A DNA stretch of 64,000 nt from Burkholderiaceae bacterium (GCA_021463505.1 JAJTYR010000011.1:1-64000), one strand, 5' to 3'. Shown: positions 52,665 through 62,025, numbered from the stretch's first letter. Translations and numbers: made by a program. The notes: generated from the letters alone by a model not told the origin.

Positions 52665-53549
52665 TCACAGCCGTTCGATCTCGGGGGTGCCGAACAGTCC
52701 GTACGGACGCACCATCAGGATCAGCACCAGCAGCAGGAACGTGGCGAGCACCTTGAACTCCCCGCCGAAGTAGGCGCCGGCCAGTGTCTCGACCAGGCCG
52801 ATGAACAGTCCGCCGACCAGCGCGCCGGCGATGCTGTCGAGGCCGCCGAAGATCACCACCACCAGCACCGACAGCCCGAAGATGCCCATCGTCGACGAGA
52901 TCCCGCCGATCGCCCCGACGACGATGCCCGCCACGGCGCCGATCATGCCGGCGACGGTCCAGGACAGCGAGAACACGCGCGCCACGTCGATGCCCATCGA
53001 CCAGGCAGCAGCCTGGTCCGATGCGGTCGCGCGCAGCGCGACGCCCCCCCGCCAGAAGCGGAACACCGCAAGGACCGCGGCGATCAATCCGGACGCGATC
53101 AGGAAGCCGTAGAACACCTTCGGCGAGACGAACGCCTCGCCGATCATGACCGGATCGGACGGCATGAAGTTCGGCAGCAATCGCGGGTCCGCCGTCCAGA
53201 CGAGTTCGACCGCACCGACCAGGATCGACCCCAGTCCGACGGTGACCATGAACACCGCGATCGGCGACTCCCCGAGCATCGGCCGGATCATCGTGCGCTC
53301 GACCGTCGCGCCGAGCAGGCCGCCCGCCACGACGGCGCCGGCGATCGCCATCCAGACCGGCCAGGCCATGCCGGCGGCGAAGGCGAAGAACACGTAGGCA
53401 CCGAACATCAGCATTTCGCCGATCGCCAGGTTCACCACGCGCGTGGCCTTGTAGATCATCACGAAGGCCAGGCCGGTCAGTGCGTACAGTCCGCCGGTGC
53501 CCAGGCCTGCGAGCGAGATCTCGAAGAGGAACAGCCAGTCGACGTTCAC
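52665..53549 (-). CDS. livH: Branched-chain-type ABC transporter permease, LivH-like
   Basis: 294 residues. Start GTG 53549 overlaps the livG-like stop (GTGA), giving VDWLFLFEISLAGLGTGGLY. LivH signatures: ALTGLAFVMIYKATRVVNLA, GEMLMFGAYVFF, the loop GGVALRATASDQAAAWSMGI, and GGLDSIAGALVGGLFIGLVE. About eight spans. ORF continuation upstream of 53549 is antisense-like and overlaps livG. Confidence 0.93.
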   Translation of the reverse strand: MNVDWLFLFEISLAGLGTGGLYALTGLAFVMIYKATRVVNLAIGEMLMFGAYVFFAFAAGMAWPVWMAIAGAVVAGGLLGATVERTMIRPMLGESPIAVFMVTVGLGSILVGAVELVWTADPRLLPNFMPSDPVMIGEAFVSPKVFYGFLIASGLIAAVLAVFRFWRGGVALRATASDQAAAWSMGIDVARVFSLSWTVAGMIGAVAGIVVGAIGGISSTMGIFGLSVLVVVIFGGLDSIAGALVGGLFIGLVETLAGAYFGGEFKVLATFLLLVLILMVRPYGLFGTPEIERL

Positions 53550-54430
53550 GACCGCGCCCCCGAGGCCGCGGCACGCAGCTTGCCGCGCAACTCGGCGACG
53601 TCGCCCGATCCGAGGTAGGCGCGAACCACCTCCGGGTCGTTCTGCACCTCGGCGGGCGCGCCTTCGGCGATCACCTCGCCGAAGTTCAGCACGACCACGT
53701 GGTCGGAGATGTCCATCACCATCCCCATGTCGTGCTCGACCATCAGCACGGTGATGCCCCACTCGGTGCGCAGATCGAGGATGAAGCGCGCCATGTCCTC
53801 GGTCTCCTCGCGGTTCATGCCGGCGACCGGTTCGTCGAGCATCAGGATCTTCGGTTTCATCGCGAGTGCGCGAGCCATCTCGACGCGCTTCTGCAGGCCG
53901 TAGGACAGCGCCGCGACCGGTGCGTGCCGGATGTGGTCGATCTCGAGGAAATCGATGATGTGCTCCTCGATCTCGGCGCGCAACGCCATTTCCTCGCGCC
54001 GCGCGCGGCCGAAGTAGAGCAGTGCGTCGAACACGTTGGTGCGCAGGTGGCAGTGCCGGCCGAGCTTGATGTTGTCGAGCACCGTCATGCCGCGGAACAG
54101 CGCGATGTTCTGGAAGCTGCGCGCCAGGCCGAGTGCGGCGCGCCCGGGCGCCGGCAGCCGGGTGATGTCGCGTCCCCCGAAGCGGATCGAGCCCGACTGC
54201 GGGCGATAGAAGCCGGAGACGGTGTTGAACAGCGAGGTCTTGCCCGCGCCGTTCGGCCCGATGACCGAAGTGATCGACCCGGCCGCCACCGCGAAGCCCA
54301 CGCCGTTCAGTGCCCTGACCCCACCGAAGGAGAGCGTGATCGCGTCGAGCTCGAGCAGGCGCGGTTCGGGTCGTCGTTCGGGGGGCAGTGGGTGTTCGAC
54401 CGGCCGGGTCACGCAGGCGCCGGAGTCCAT
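53546..54430 (-). CDS. livG: Branched-chain-type ABC transporter ATPase, LivG-like
   Basis: About 294 residues from ATG 54430: Walker A VIGPNGAGKTSLFNTVSGFY, RSFQNIALFRGMTVLDNI, signature LSYGLQKRVEMARAL (a YG variant usual in LivG), Walker B LMLDEPVAGMNREE, H-loop LMVEHDMGMVMDISDHVVVL. ATG 54472 (extra 14 residues) and GTG 54412 are alternative starts; none has a strong SD. First gene of the leftward liv-like operon, separated from the upstream gene by a terminator. Confidence 0.9.
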   Translation of the reverse strand: MDSGACVTRPVEHPLPPERRPEPRLLELDAITLSFGGVRALNGVGFAVAAGSITSVIGPNGAGKTSLFNTVSGFYRPQSGSIRFGGRDITRLPAPGRAALGLARSFQNIALFRGMTVLDNIKLGRHCHLRTNVFDALLYFGRARREEMALRAEIEEHIIDFLEIDHIRHAPVAALSYGLQKRVEMARALAMKPKILMLDEPVAGMNREETEDMARFILDLRTEWGITVLMVEHDMGMVMDISDHVVVLNFGEVIAEGAPAEVQNDPEVVRAYLGSGDVAELRGKLRAAASGARS

Positions 54431-54506
54431 GGAACTGGCGCAGAGTCTGTCGGAAGCCGCCGGGCCGCGCAAGCCGCAAGGGATCGGGGTTTCCCCCGTT
54501 GCGGGG

Positions 54507-54548
54507 AAAAACGAAAGCCGGGGCGGACGCGCTGCGTCGGCCCCGGCT
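54507..54548 (-). terminator. Rho-independent terminator of the MliC-like gene
   Basis: Minus-strand hairpin with arms 54540-54548 and 54516-54524 (AGCCGGGGC / GCCCCGGCT) extended by an inner GACGC/GCGTC stem around a 3-base loop, followed by TTCGTTTTT. It is the clearest intrinsic terminator in the window and separates the MliC-like gene from livG. A second small inverted repeat (TTTCCCC/GGGGAAA) lies just beyond it. Confidence 0.85.
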
Positions 54549-54568
54549 CGTCGAGGATCAGCCGCGGA

Positions 54569-54937
54569 TCAGGTCTTGCACTCGTTGGCCAGCTGGCGGC
54601 CGTGCTTGGTGTCGAGCAGCATCGACTTGGTGGAAATGACGAGCCAGACCAGTCCGGACTTCGGATCTTCGTAGCGCAGCGCGCCGCTGCGCGCGCCCAC
54701 CGCCTGCATCCGGTATTCCTTCCTGTCGAATTGCACGACTGCCGACGACAGGTCGGCCGAGACCTCACGCACGTTCACGCTGCGATTCAACTCGCAGCGG
54801 TAGACGCCGGTGGGCAGCTTGAAGCCGTGCGGGTTGAAGCCGGCCTGGTCGGCCGCAGACACGGGCATCGGGGCGCTGGCGAGGGCCGCGCCCAGGGCGG
54901 ACGCAACGAGCGCAGAAGACTGGATGATCGAACGCAT
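54569..54937 (-). CDS. Small exported protein, MliC-like
   Basis: 122 residues: signal peptide (IIQSSALVASALGAALASAP, cut near VSAA), then a small beta protein with two Cys far apart (GVYRCELN and LANECKT) that could form a disulfide. YRMQAVGARSGALRYED resembles the MliC/PliC lysozyme-inhibitor pattern (SGarY), so that family is the best guess. ATG 54937 with GGAG seven bases upstream. Single-gene transcript: own terminator downstream. Confidence 0.6.
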   Translation of the reverse strand: MRSIIQSSALVASALGAALASAPMPVSAADQAGFNPHGFKLPTGVYRCELNRSVNVREVSADLSSAVVQFDRKEYRMQAVGARSGALRYEDPKSGLVWLVISTKSMLLDTKHGRQLANECKT

Positions 54938-55157
54938 TTCGGACTCCGCTTGGACCCGGCCGGCAAGCCCCGTCATGGGACCACCCTGTGTTATTGCGCC
55001 GGAGTATACGGTCACCCACCGGCGTCGGATAGGGATGCTGCGCGTGGCGCCGCCTTCGCGCAAGCGGGTGAGGGTGGGTGCGGCGACGGGCGGCGGGGCG
55101 GCAGGCGCGGACGGTCGCCGGGAATGCGCCGGCGCAGGGATGGCCGCAGGCGATGCG

Positions 55158-56681
55158 CTACGCGCCCGGATCGGTTGTTTCCCCGGCGTGCCCGCCGGCG
55201 GCACCGGCGACGACCGAGCCCGGATACAGTCGCGCGAGCACCTCGGTGGCCGACTCCGACAAGGCGGGACGCAGCGCCGTCTTCAGCACGGATTCCGCAT
55301 CGGTGCGTGCGCGCAGCGCCCAGATCGCCTCGAATGCCCGGCGGCGCTCGACAAGGGTGGCCACCACGATCGCGTGCCAGTGCGGTGGGCATTCCGACGC
55401 CGCCCAGTCGCCGCGGCCTCGTCCGTAGTGCGTCACGGCCAGGTACCCGAGCAACGCGGTCACCGCCAGTTCGTCGAGCGCCGCGTCGGTCCAGGCGACC
55501 GACGAGGACTGCGCGCCACGCACCACGTTGTAGCCGCGCGCCAGGCCGAAGGCGCCCAGCGCGCCCAGGATCCCGCCGGTGAGCATGCCGGCACCGAAGC
55601 TCAGGCCGCCGGTGGCGAGATCGGCCTTCAGGCCGGCGAGCGCGCCGGTGACGACGCCGCCCAACACCGCCGCCCGGCCTTCGTCGAGCCGCTCGCTCAC
55701 CGCGAAGTGGTCGGCGAGCCGTGTCAGCACCTCGCCCGGCGAGGCGTGCCCTTCGAGTCCGTGCAGCGCGATCAGTCGCGCGGTGCCTGCATGCACGTCG
55801 GCGTCCAGCCGTTCGGCGAGCAGGCGCATCGCGCGACGACGGTCCGGCGCGCTTTCTCCGGTGTCGTCGTGCCCGCCGCGCAGCGTACCCAGCGTGGCGC
55901 CGGCCTCGCGCAAGCGTCCGAGGACGCCACTGTCGGGCAGCGGCTCGCGGTCGACGGCGGCGCGCGCAAGCCGCTCGGCGAGGACGGCGATCGATGCGTC
56001 GAAGACCGCCCGGCGCCGTGTCAGCCATTCGTCGAGCAGCCGCGCGCAGGCGGCGCGCCTGGACTCCGGGAGCAATCCCTGCACGGTGCGCAGCAACGTG
56101 GCCTCCTGCACCCAGCAGCGCGCGAAGGCGTCGAGCGGCAGCACCGCACGCACTGGCGCCACCGCCGCCAATCGGTTGCGCCAGGCCTGGACCTCGGCCG
56201 CCTCGTCGGCCGGCGCGCGCGGGGGGCCGAGCTGGTTGAGCAGTACCACGGCGGGCTTTCCGATCCACTGCAGCAGCTGCAATTCGCTGGCCAGGTAGCC
56301 GGGGCCGTCGGTGAGCTCGGACGCGTTGACCAGGTACAGCACCACGTCGGCGCCGTCGCGGACGTTGCGTATCGCCTGCTGGGTCGACCAGAACGCCCGG
56401 TCGCGGAAGCGGTCCCAGACCTGGCCCAGCAACCAGCCGATCGGCTCGGACGAGGCAGCCAGGCGGCGTGCCAGCCGCGCGCTGTCGCCGAAGCCGGGCG
56501 TATCCCACAGCAGCATGCGGTCGCCATCGGCGGTTTCGATCATCGGATACGCCTCGGCGGCTTCGGTGACGTGCGCCTGATCGCGCACCACGCCCACGTC
56601 GCGGCCCAGCAGCGTGCGCGCCAGGGTCGTCTTGCCGACGTTGGTGTGCGAGACGAGACTGAGGGCGATGGTCTGCGGCAT
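55158..56681 (-). CDS. GTPase with C-terminal DUF3482 domain
   Basis: 507 residues. N-terminal Era-like G domain: P-loop SLVSHTNVGKTTLARTLLG (Ser in place of the first Gly, normal in this family as I recall), G3 MLLWDTPGFGDSARLARRL, G4-like VVLLNQLGPPR. The C-terminal DUF3482 part has Gly/Ala-rich hydrophobic stretches (GGVVTGALAGLKADLATGGL, GGILGALGAFGLA) that may contact membrane. The start overlaps the DUF2868 gene stop by four bases. Biological role unknown. Confidence 0.85.
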   Translation of the reverse strand: MPQTIALSLVSHTNVGKTTLARTLLGRDVGVVRDQAHVTEAAEAYPMIETADGDRMLLWDTPGFGDSARLARRLAASSEPIGWLLGQVWDRFRDRAFWSTQQAIRNVRDGADVVLYLVNASELTDGPGYLASELQLLQWIGKPAVVLLNQLGPPRAPADEAAEVQAWRNRLAAVAPVRAVLPLDAFARCWVQEATLLRTVQGLLPESRRAACARLLDEWLTRRRAVFDASIAVLAERLARAAVDREPLPDSGVLGRLREAGATLGTLRGGHDDTGESAPDRRRAMRLLAERLDADVHAGTARLIALHGLEGHASPGEVLTRLADHFAVSERLDEGRAAVLGGVVTGALAGLKADLATGGLSFGAGMLTGGILGALGAFGLARGYNVVRGAQSSSVAWTDAALDELAVTALLGYLAVTHYGRGRGDWAASECPPHWHAIVVATLVERRRAFEAIWALRARTDAESVLKTALRPALSESATEVLARLYPGSVVAGAAGGHAGETTDPGA

Positions 56682-58189
56682 CAGGTGGTGGTCTGTGCAG
56701 GCACGCCGCTGGCCATCCGGTCGAGCGCATCGCGTAGCGCGCGCACCGCCTCGGTGGGGTCGCCGTGGGCGAGATCCAGGATCAGCGGGTGCTGCCCGTG
56801 CCCCGCCAGGAAGCTGCCCCAGGCCGCACGGCGCTCGTGACGGCGACGCAGCGCGGCCGGATCGGTGCTGCCGAAGCGTGTGACGAACGCCGACTCGTCG
56901 ACCAGTGACAGCAGTCTCGCGCTGGCCGGCAGCGCAGTTGCCAGGGCGTCGACGAAGACGCCCTGGGCCTGGGCCTCGGGGGTTGCGGTCGACGCGAACA
57001 GCGCCACCACCAGCGTGACTGGCGAGGTCCCCGGCACGGCTTGCGCCAGCACGCGTGCTGCTGTCTCCTCGTCGCCGTAACCGATCGACGGGGCCACATT
57101 CAGGGTGGTCTTCTCGCCCAGCACGGTCACCAGCATCGCGCGCAGCCCCAGTGCCGCCTGGGGGGCGAGCGCCTGCGCGTGGGCGACGGTCACCACGGTT
57201 GCCGCTTCGCCGCGATGCGCGCGCACCAGCGACGTGAAATAGGCGTCGTCGAGCGGCAGCGGAAAGCGCGTGGCAAGGCGGTACTCGCGCATGCGGTCGA
57301 CCACCGCCAGCGCCAGGCGCGGCAGCAGCACGACGAGTCCGACCGTGACCGCATACAGGTGGATCCAGCCGGCGGCCGGCTCTCCGGGCGAGGCCGTGAA
57401 GCGCATCGCCTCGAGGCGCGCGGCATCGGGCAGCGCGATGCCGGTGAGTGCGGAGGCCGGCCCCAGCACCAGTGCGAGCAGCGCCTGCACCGCGGGCGCG
57501 CCCAGGAATGTGCTCTCCCAGCCGGCGCGGTACTCGAGACCGAGCCCACGGACGTACATGCCGCACAGCGCGCCCAACGCGAATGCAATCGCAGCCGTGT
57601 GCAGCACCCGTGCGACGCGCGTCGCAGCGAGCTTCGCGCTGGCGCGCGTCCAGTCGAGCGCGAAACGCGCGAGCGGCGAGGCATCGGTTGCCGCGGCGGG
57701 CTGCGCCTGTGCGGCATGCGCGGCGTGCGCGAGCCGCGCGACGAGCCGCGCGATCGGGCCGTGTCGGGCCGGCTGACGCCATACCAGCGAGGCCAGCGCA
57801 CGCACACCGATCGCGACGTAGACCGCGAGGTTCCAGGCGATCAGCGCCAGAAGTGGCGGTGCCAGCACGTTGATCCGGTGCCGCGCACCCACCGCATCGC
57901 CGGCCGCACCGAGCGCGAATGCGAACAGCAACAGCACCCAGGCGATCCAGGGGCGCCAGTCGAGCGCACGCAGGGCGCGCCGCACCCCTGCGTCGACCGC
58001 ACCCAGGCGCTCGGCTGCCAGCCGCGCGCGCCGTGCGACGAAGGCCGCGACGCTCGCGTGCTCGCCTTCGACTTCGGCTGCCGCCCGGGTTGCCCAGGCG
58101 CTGTCGTCGATGCTCCAGCCCACGGTCCGCGGCAGTGCGGTCTCGTAGGCGCGCACCAGCAGCGCATCGCGGGCGTCGTGCTCGTTCAT
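56681..58189 (-). CDS. DUF2868 membrane protein
   Basis: About 502 residues from ATG 58189 (MNEHDARDALLVRAYETALP, the usual DUF2868 N-terminus, with DSAWATRAA). Membrane pairs at ~80-140, another set around ~205-265, then a soluble domain with VLPRLALAVVDRMREYRLAT and a C-terminal domain containing ALGLRAMLVTVLGEKTTLNV. It is translationally coupled to the DUF3482 GTPase, an arrangement I recall as conserved in proteobacteria, so the two probably form one membrane GTPase module. An in-frame ATG at 58249 is less likely. Confidence 0.85.
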   Translation of the reverse strand: MNEHDARDALLVRAYETALPRTVGWSIDDSAWATRAAAEVEGEHASVAAFVARRARLAAERLGAVDAGVRRALRALDWRPWIAWVLLLFAFALGAAGDAVGARHRINVLAPPLLALIAWNLAVYVAIGVRALASLVWRQPARHGPIARLVARLAHAAHAAQAQPAAATDASPLARFALDWTRASAKLAATRVARVLHTAAIAFALGALCGMYVRGLGLEYRAGWESTFLGAPAVQALLALVLGPASALTGIALPDAARLEAMRFTASPGEPAAGWIHLYAVTVGLVVLLPRLALAVVDRMREYRLATRFPLPLDDAYFTSLVRAHRGEAATVVTVAHAQALAPQAALGLRAMLVTVLGEKTTLNVAPSIGYGDEETAARVLAQAVPGTSPVTLVVALFASTATPEAQAQGVFVDALATALPASARLLSLVDESAFVTRFGSTDPAALRRRHERRAAWGSFLAGHGQHPLILDLAHGDPTEAVRALRDALDRMASGVPAQTTT

Positions 58190-58314
58190 CGCGGGTTCGC
58201 CGTCACGCCATGCGATCGCTGGCGCTCGCGTGCGCGAGTCGTTCGGCAAGGTCGCCGTGAACGGCGCACGAGCGGGTGCACAATGGGTGTCCGGTTCACT
58301 GTGTGGAGTATCCG

Positions 58315-58521
58315 ATGAACGAGGAAGCCTTCAATCTTGGCGTGCGCAAGTTCCTGAAGATGGTCGGCGTGAATTCGCAGCGCGAGATCGAGCAGGCGGT
58401 CGCGAAGGCGATCGCCGACGGTCGCATTGCCGGCATCGGATCGCTGTCGGCCGCGGTCACGCTGCAGATTCCGGAACTCGGCGCCGAGGCCCGCTTCGAA
58501 GGCAGGATCGACCTGGAATAG
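58315..58521 (+). CDS. DUF6494 family protein
   Basis: 68-residue soluble protein: NEEAFNLGVRKFLKMVGVNS, QREIEQAVAKAIADGRIAGI, VTLQIPELGAEARFEGRIDL. It matches the small DUF6494 family from memory; function unknown. GGAG seven bases before ATG 58315 supports this start over an upstream in-frame ATG. It stands alone between two leftward units: its start faces the DUF2868 gene start and its stop faces the kinase stop. Confidence 0.75.
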   Translation: MNEEAFNLGVRKFLKMVGVNSQREIEQAVAKAIADGRIAGIGSLSAAVTLQIPELGAEARFEGRIDLE

Positions 58522-58532
58522 GCGGCGCCGGT

Positions 58533-61247
58533 TCACGCCGTTCCCCGGCCCGCCAGTGGCAGGGTCACCCTGAAACAGGCGCCGGGTGCGGCGTCCGACA
58601 CCAGTGTCAGCGATCCGCCGTGCCGACGCATGATCTGCGCACTGATCGCCAGCCCCAGACCCGCTCCGGCGGCCGGCGTCTGCGTGTGCGCCCAGCCGCG
58701 CAGGAACTTGGAGAAGATCAGTTCGCGCTCCTCGGCAAGGATGCCCGGGCCGTTGTCCTCGACCAGCACCTCGTAGTCGCCGCCGGTGATGCGGCTGCTC
58801 ACGCGCACCCATGGCGCGGGGTTGGTGTTGTACTTGATCGCGTTCGAGATCAGGTTGATGAACACCTGGTTCAGCCGGTCGGCGTCGGCCCGGGCGATTG
58901 CGCCGTGGGTGCGCGCCTCGCTGTGCAGCCGCACTGCGGCCTTCGCGGCCAGGCCCTGGCAGGTTCGCAGCGCGCTCTCGAGGGCCTCTTCCGGGTTGGC
59001 CGGCGCAAGCTTCAGCGGCGCCTCGCCGTGCTCGACCAGGCTCAGGTCGAGGATGCTGTCGAGCAGGCGTGTCAGGCGAATGCTTTCGGCGTGAATCACC
59101 TGCACGAAGTGCGCGGCCTGTCGTTCGTCGAGGCCCCTGGTGTCGAGCAGGATTTCGGAGAACGAGCGGATCGAGGTCATTGGCGTGCGCACCTCGTGGC
59201 TGACCTGGCTGAGGAAATCGTCCTTCTCGGCGTCCAGCCGCGTGAGCCGCTCGTTGGCATCCCTCAACTGGCGCGCCGTGGCTTCGAGCTCGCGCGACTT
59301 CTGCTCGAGCTGACGGCTGTATTCGCGCACGCGCTGCGTCTCGTCGGCGATTTTCATCAGCGCGTCCAGGCTGATCGTCTCGCCGGTGATCACCTGGGAG
59401 ATCATCGCGTGGGCCGAGGCGGCGCCGATGCTGCCCGCGAGCTTGCGTTCGAGCAACGTGATGAAGGCGTCGTCGGCCAGCGGCACCCGACTGCCCGCGT
59501 CCTGCGCGCGGCCGGCTTCGCGAAACAGCCGTGTCGCCTCGTCGGTGCCGAGAATGCGCTGCGCGAGGATACTCAGGTCGGCGGTGGCGGCCGAACGCCG
59601 CACCAGTCGGCTGGCGGCTTCGGCCGGCGTGCGGAACACGTCGACGAACAGCGTGCCCTGCAGTCTCTCCAGCGGCCTGGCCTCGCGCACCAGCGACAAC
59701 AGGACGAACAGCAGCGTGTTCACCGACAGGCTCCAGAAGAGCGAATGCATCAGCGGGTCGAGCCGGTCCAGCCCGAAGAGCGCGTGCGGGCGCAGCAGCG
59801 ACAGCCCGAAGGGGCCGTCGGCGATCACCTGCGAGGACACCAGGAAGTCGCCGCCGAAGCTCGGCAGGAACAGCGTGTAGGCCCAGAGCAGGCTGCCCGT
59901 CGCCAGGCCGGCGAGCGCGCCATCGGAGTTCGCGCGCCGCCAGAACAGACCGCCTGCCAGGCTCGGCATCACCTGCGCGACGCCGGCAAACGAGATCAGT
60001 CCGATCGATGCCAGCGCGTCGGAGTTGCCCTTGACGCGGAAATACAGGAAGCCGAGCAGCAGCATCAGGCAGATGCTGGCGCGCCGGCTCGCGAGCAGGA
60101 AGCGGCGGATTTCGCCGCTCGCGTTCAGCGACACCCAGCCCAGGCGCAGCGCCACCGGCATGATCAGGTGGTTCGAGACCATCGTCGACAGCGCGATGCA
60201 GGTCACGATCACCATCGAAGTGGCCGACGAGAAGCCACCGAGAAAGGCCAGCAGTGCGATCGACTCCTGGCGCGCCCACATCGGCAGCGTCAGCACGAAC
60301 ATGTCCGGGTTGGAACCCTCCGGCAGGAAGCTCAGGCCGGCGATCGCGATCGGCAACACGAACAGCGAGATCAGCATCAGGTACAGCGGAAACAGCCACG
60401 ACGCGGTGCGCAGATGGCGCTCGTCGGTGTTCTCGACCACCGTCACCTGGAACTCGCGCGGCAGGCAGACGATCGCCGCCGCCGACAGCAGCGTGACCGC
60501 CACCCAGCGCGGCCCGAACACGTCGTGCGCGTGCAGGATCTCGGGCGAGGCGCGTGCAAAGATGTCGTGCGGTCCGTTCGAGATTCCGTAGATGACCATC
60601 AGGCCCACCGCGAGCAGCGCCACCAGCTTGACCACTGCCTCGAGGGCGATCGCCGCGACCACGCCGTGATGGCGCTCCTTGGCGTCGATGTTGCGCGTGC
60701 CGAACAGGATGGTGAACACCGCCATGCCGGCCGCGATCCAGAATCCGAGGTGAAAATCGGGCGTCGCGGCGGGAAGCCCCGACAGGGGCTCGGGGCCGGC
60801 GTTGCCGATGACCTGGAAGCTGACCGTGACCGCGCGCAACTGCAACGCGATGTACGGCGTGGCGCCGACCACCGCGATCAGCGTGACCAGCGCCGCCAGG
60901 CTCGGGCTCTTGCCGTAGCGCGAGGAAATCATGTCGGCGATCGAGGTGATGCCGTGCACGTGGCCAATGCGCACGATCTTGCGCAGGAACACCCACCAGC
61001 CGACGAACACGAGGGTCGGACCGACGTAGATCGTCGCGAATTCCAGGCCATTGCGAGCGGCCGAACCCACTGCTCCGTAGAAGGTCCACGAGGTGCAGTA
61101 GACCGAGATCGACAGCGTGTAGACGAGCGGCGACTGCAGCCATCCGAGCCGACCGGTGCGCGCGCGCCGGTCGCCGACGAAGGCGACCGCGAACAGCAGC
61201 GCCACGTACATCAGCGCGATCGTCAGCACCAGGTTGGCCGACAGCAT
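58533..61247 (-). CDS. Sodium/solute symporter-histidine kinase fusion (CbrA/CrbS-like)
   Basis: 904 residues. N-terminal SSS transporter-like domain, ~12-13 spans to ~500 (LSISVYCTSWTFYGAVGSAA, VATGTPYIALQLRAV-type VGATPYIALQL, LAFLGGFSSATSMVIV), a linker (~540-660), coiled coil (~640-680), HisKA with SQVSHEVRTPMTSIRSFSEI, and HATPase_c with NLISNAIKYN, VEDNGPGILAEE and GAGLGLAISAQIMRRHGG. CbrA/CrbS-type kinases couple nutrient (histidine, acetate) sensing to gene control; the ligand here is unknown. Start ATG 61247 overlaps the upstream small gene's stop. Confidence 0.92.
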   Translation of the reverse strand: MLSANLVLTIALMYVALLFAVAFVGDRRARTGRLGWLQSPLVYTLSISVYCTSWTFYGAVGSAARNGLEFATIYVGPTLVFVGWWVFLRKIVRIGHVHGITSIADMISSRYGKSPSLAALVTLIAVVGATPYIALQLRAVTVSFQVIGNAGPEPLSGLPAATPDFHLGFWIAAGMAVFTILFGTRNIDAKERHHGVVAAIALEAVVKLVALLAVGLMVIYGISNGPHDIFARASPEILHAHDVFGPRWVAVTLLSAAAIVCLPREFQVTVVENTDERHLRTASWLFPLYLMLISLFVLPIAIAGLSFLPEGSNPDMFVLTLPMWARQESIALLAFLGGFSSATSMVIVTCIALSTMVSNHLIMPVALRLGWVSLNASGEIRRFLLASRRASICLMLLLGFLYFRVKGNSDALASIGLISFAGVAQVMPSLAGGLFWRRANSDGALAGLATGSLLWAYTLFLPSFGGDFLVSSQVIADGPFGLSLLRPHALFGLDRLDPLMHSLFWSLSVNTLLFVLLSLVREARPLERLQGTLFVDVFRTPAEAASRLVRRSAATADLSILAQRILGTDEATRLFREAGRAQDAGSRVPLADDAFITLLERKLAGSIGAASAHAMISQVITGETISLDALMKIADETQRVREYSRQLEQKSRELEATARQLRDANERLTRLDAEKDDFLSQVSHEVRTPMTSIRSFSEILLDTRGLDERQAAHFVQVIHAESIRLTRLLDSILDLSLVEHGEAPLKLAPANPEEALESALRTCQGLAAKAAVRLHSEARTHGAIARADADRLNQVFINLISNAIKYNTNPAPWVRVSSRITGGDYEVLVEDNGPGILAEERELIFSKFLRGWAHTQTPAAGAGLGLAISAQIMRRHGGSLTLVSDAAPGACFRVTLPLAGRGTA

Positions 61248-61513
61248 CACGGGGCCGCATCCGGGTGGCCGGTATCGTCGCGCGCCGGGCCGGCAGTCCG
61301 CTCGCTGCGCCCGATGGCGCGTGCCAGCAGCGCGGCGCAGGCGATCAGCGCGATCCACACTCCGAACAGCCAGGCCACGATCAGCGGCACGCCGGCGATG
61401 TGGTAGCGGGCCGTGAACAGCGTGATCGTCGGCGGCATCAGCAGGAACAGTCCGACCAGCGGCAGGATCGCCGCGGCGTCGCGCAGCCGGGACGAGGTGG
61501 GCGGTGCGTTCAC
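61247..61513 (-). CDS. Small two-span membrane protein coupled to the symporter-kinase
   Basis: 88 residues with two membrane segments (AAAILPLVGLFLLMPPTITL and GVPLIVAWLFGVWIALIACA) and a hydrophilic tail. The stop overlaps the kinase start by four bases. Small membrane proteins of the DUF485/DUF3311/YhdT kinds are often encoded directly before SSS transporters, and this one fits that pattern, but I cannot assign it to one family by eye. Probably an accessory subunit of the sensor. Confidence 0.75.
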   Translation of the reverse strand: MNAPPTSSRLRDAAAILPLVGLFLLMPPTITLFTARYHIAGVPLIVAWLFGVWIALIACAALLARAIGRSERTAGPARDDTGHPDAAP

Positions 61514-61548
61514 GGCTCGGGTGGGGCGCCGGCGCCGGTGCGCGCGCC

Positions 61549-61917
61549 TCAGCCGCGTGCCAGCCGCCGCACCTGCTCGACGATCTCGCGGTTGGAGAAC
61601 GGCTTGGTCATGAAGCCGTCAACGCCGAGTTCCTCGGCCATGCGGCGGTCGTGTGCCTGTCCTTTGGCGGTCAGGACGATGACCGGGATCGAGCGCAGCG
61701 ACGGATCGGACTTCACACGCTTGAGCACTTCGAAGCCGTTGAGCCGCGGCAGCATCACGTCGAGGATCATCAGGTCGGGATGGGTGGCGCGCAGCCGCTC
61801 GAGTGCCGACTCGCCGTCGGGCACGGCCTCGACTTCGAAGCCGTCGCGGCCGAGCACGAAGCTCAGCGATTCGACGATGTTCGGCTCGTCTTCGGCAATC
61901 AGCACACGCGTGGCCAT
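61549..61917 (-). CDS. Single-domain response regulator (CheY-like receiver)
   Basis: 122 residues, receiver domain only: acidic pair in VLIAEDEPNIVESL, phospho-Asp in LMILDVMLPRLNGFEVLKRV, Thr in VIVLTAKGQ, and Lys in FMTKPFSNREIVEQ. No output domain. ATG 61917 gives the compact receiver. It lies 35 bases upstream of the small membrane gene in the same direction, so it is probably a partner of the symporter-kinase. The acceptor of its signal is not visible. Confidence 0.9.
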   Translation of the reverse strand: MATRVLIAEDEPNIVESLSFVLGRDGFEVEAVPDGESALERLRATHPDLMILDVMLPRLNGFEVLKRVKSDPSLRSIPVIVLTAKGQAHDRRMAEELGVDGFMTKPFSNREIVEQVRRLARG

Positions 61918-62025
61918 GCTTCGTCCCCCTCTCGCGCTGCGGATTCCGGACACCGCGGCGAGTGTAGCGCCTGGCCGGGTCCGCGTGCGCGCAGGCGCTG
62001 GCTGCGCAGCCGCCATGACATCGGC

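Noticed and set aside
58230-61406. Long open frame on the plus strand (about 1058 codons)
   Set aside because: Antisense to the symporter-kinase gene; it has no recognisable domain and is rich in Arg, Gln, His and Asp as expected of a shadow frame.
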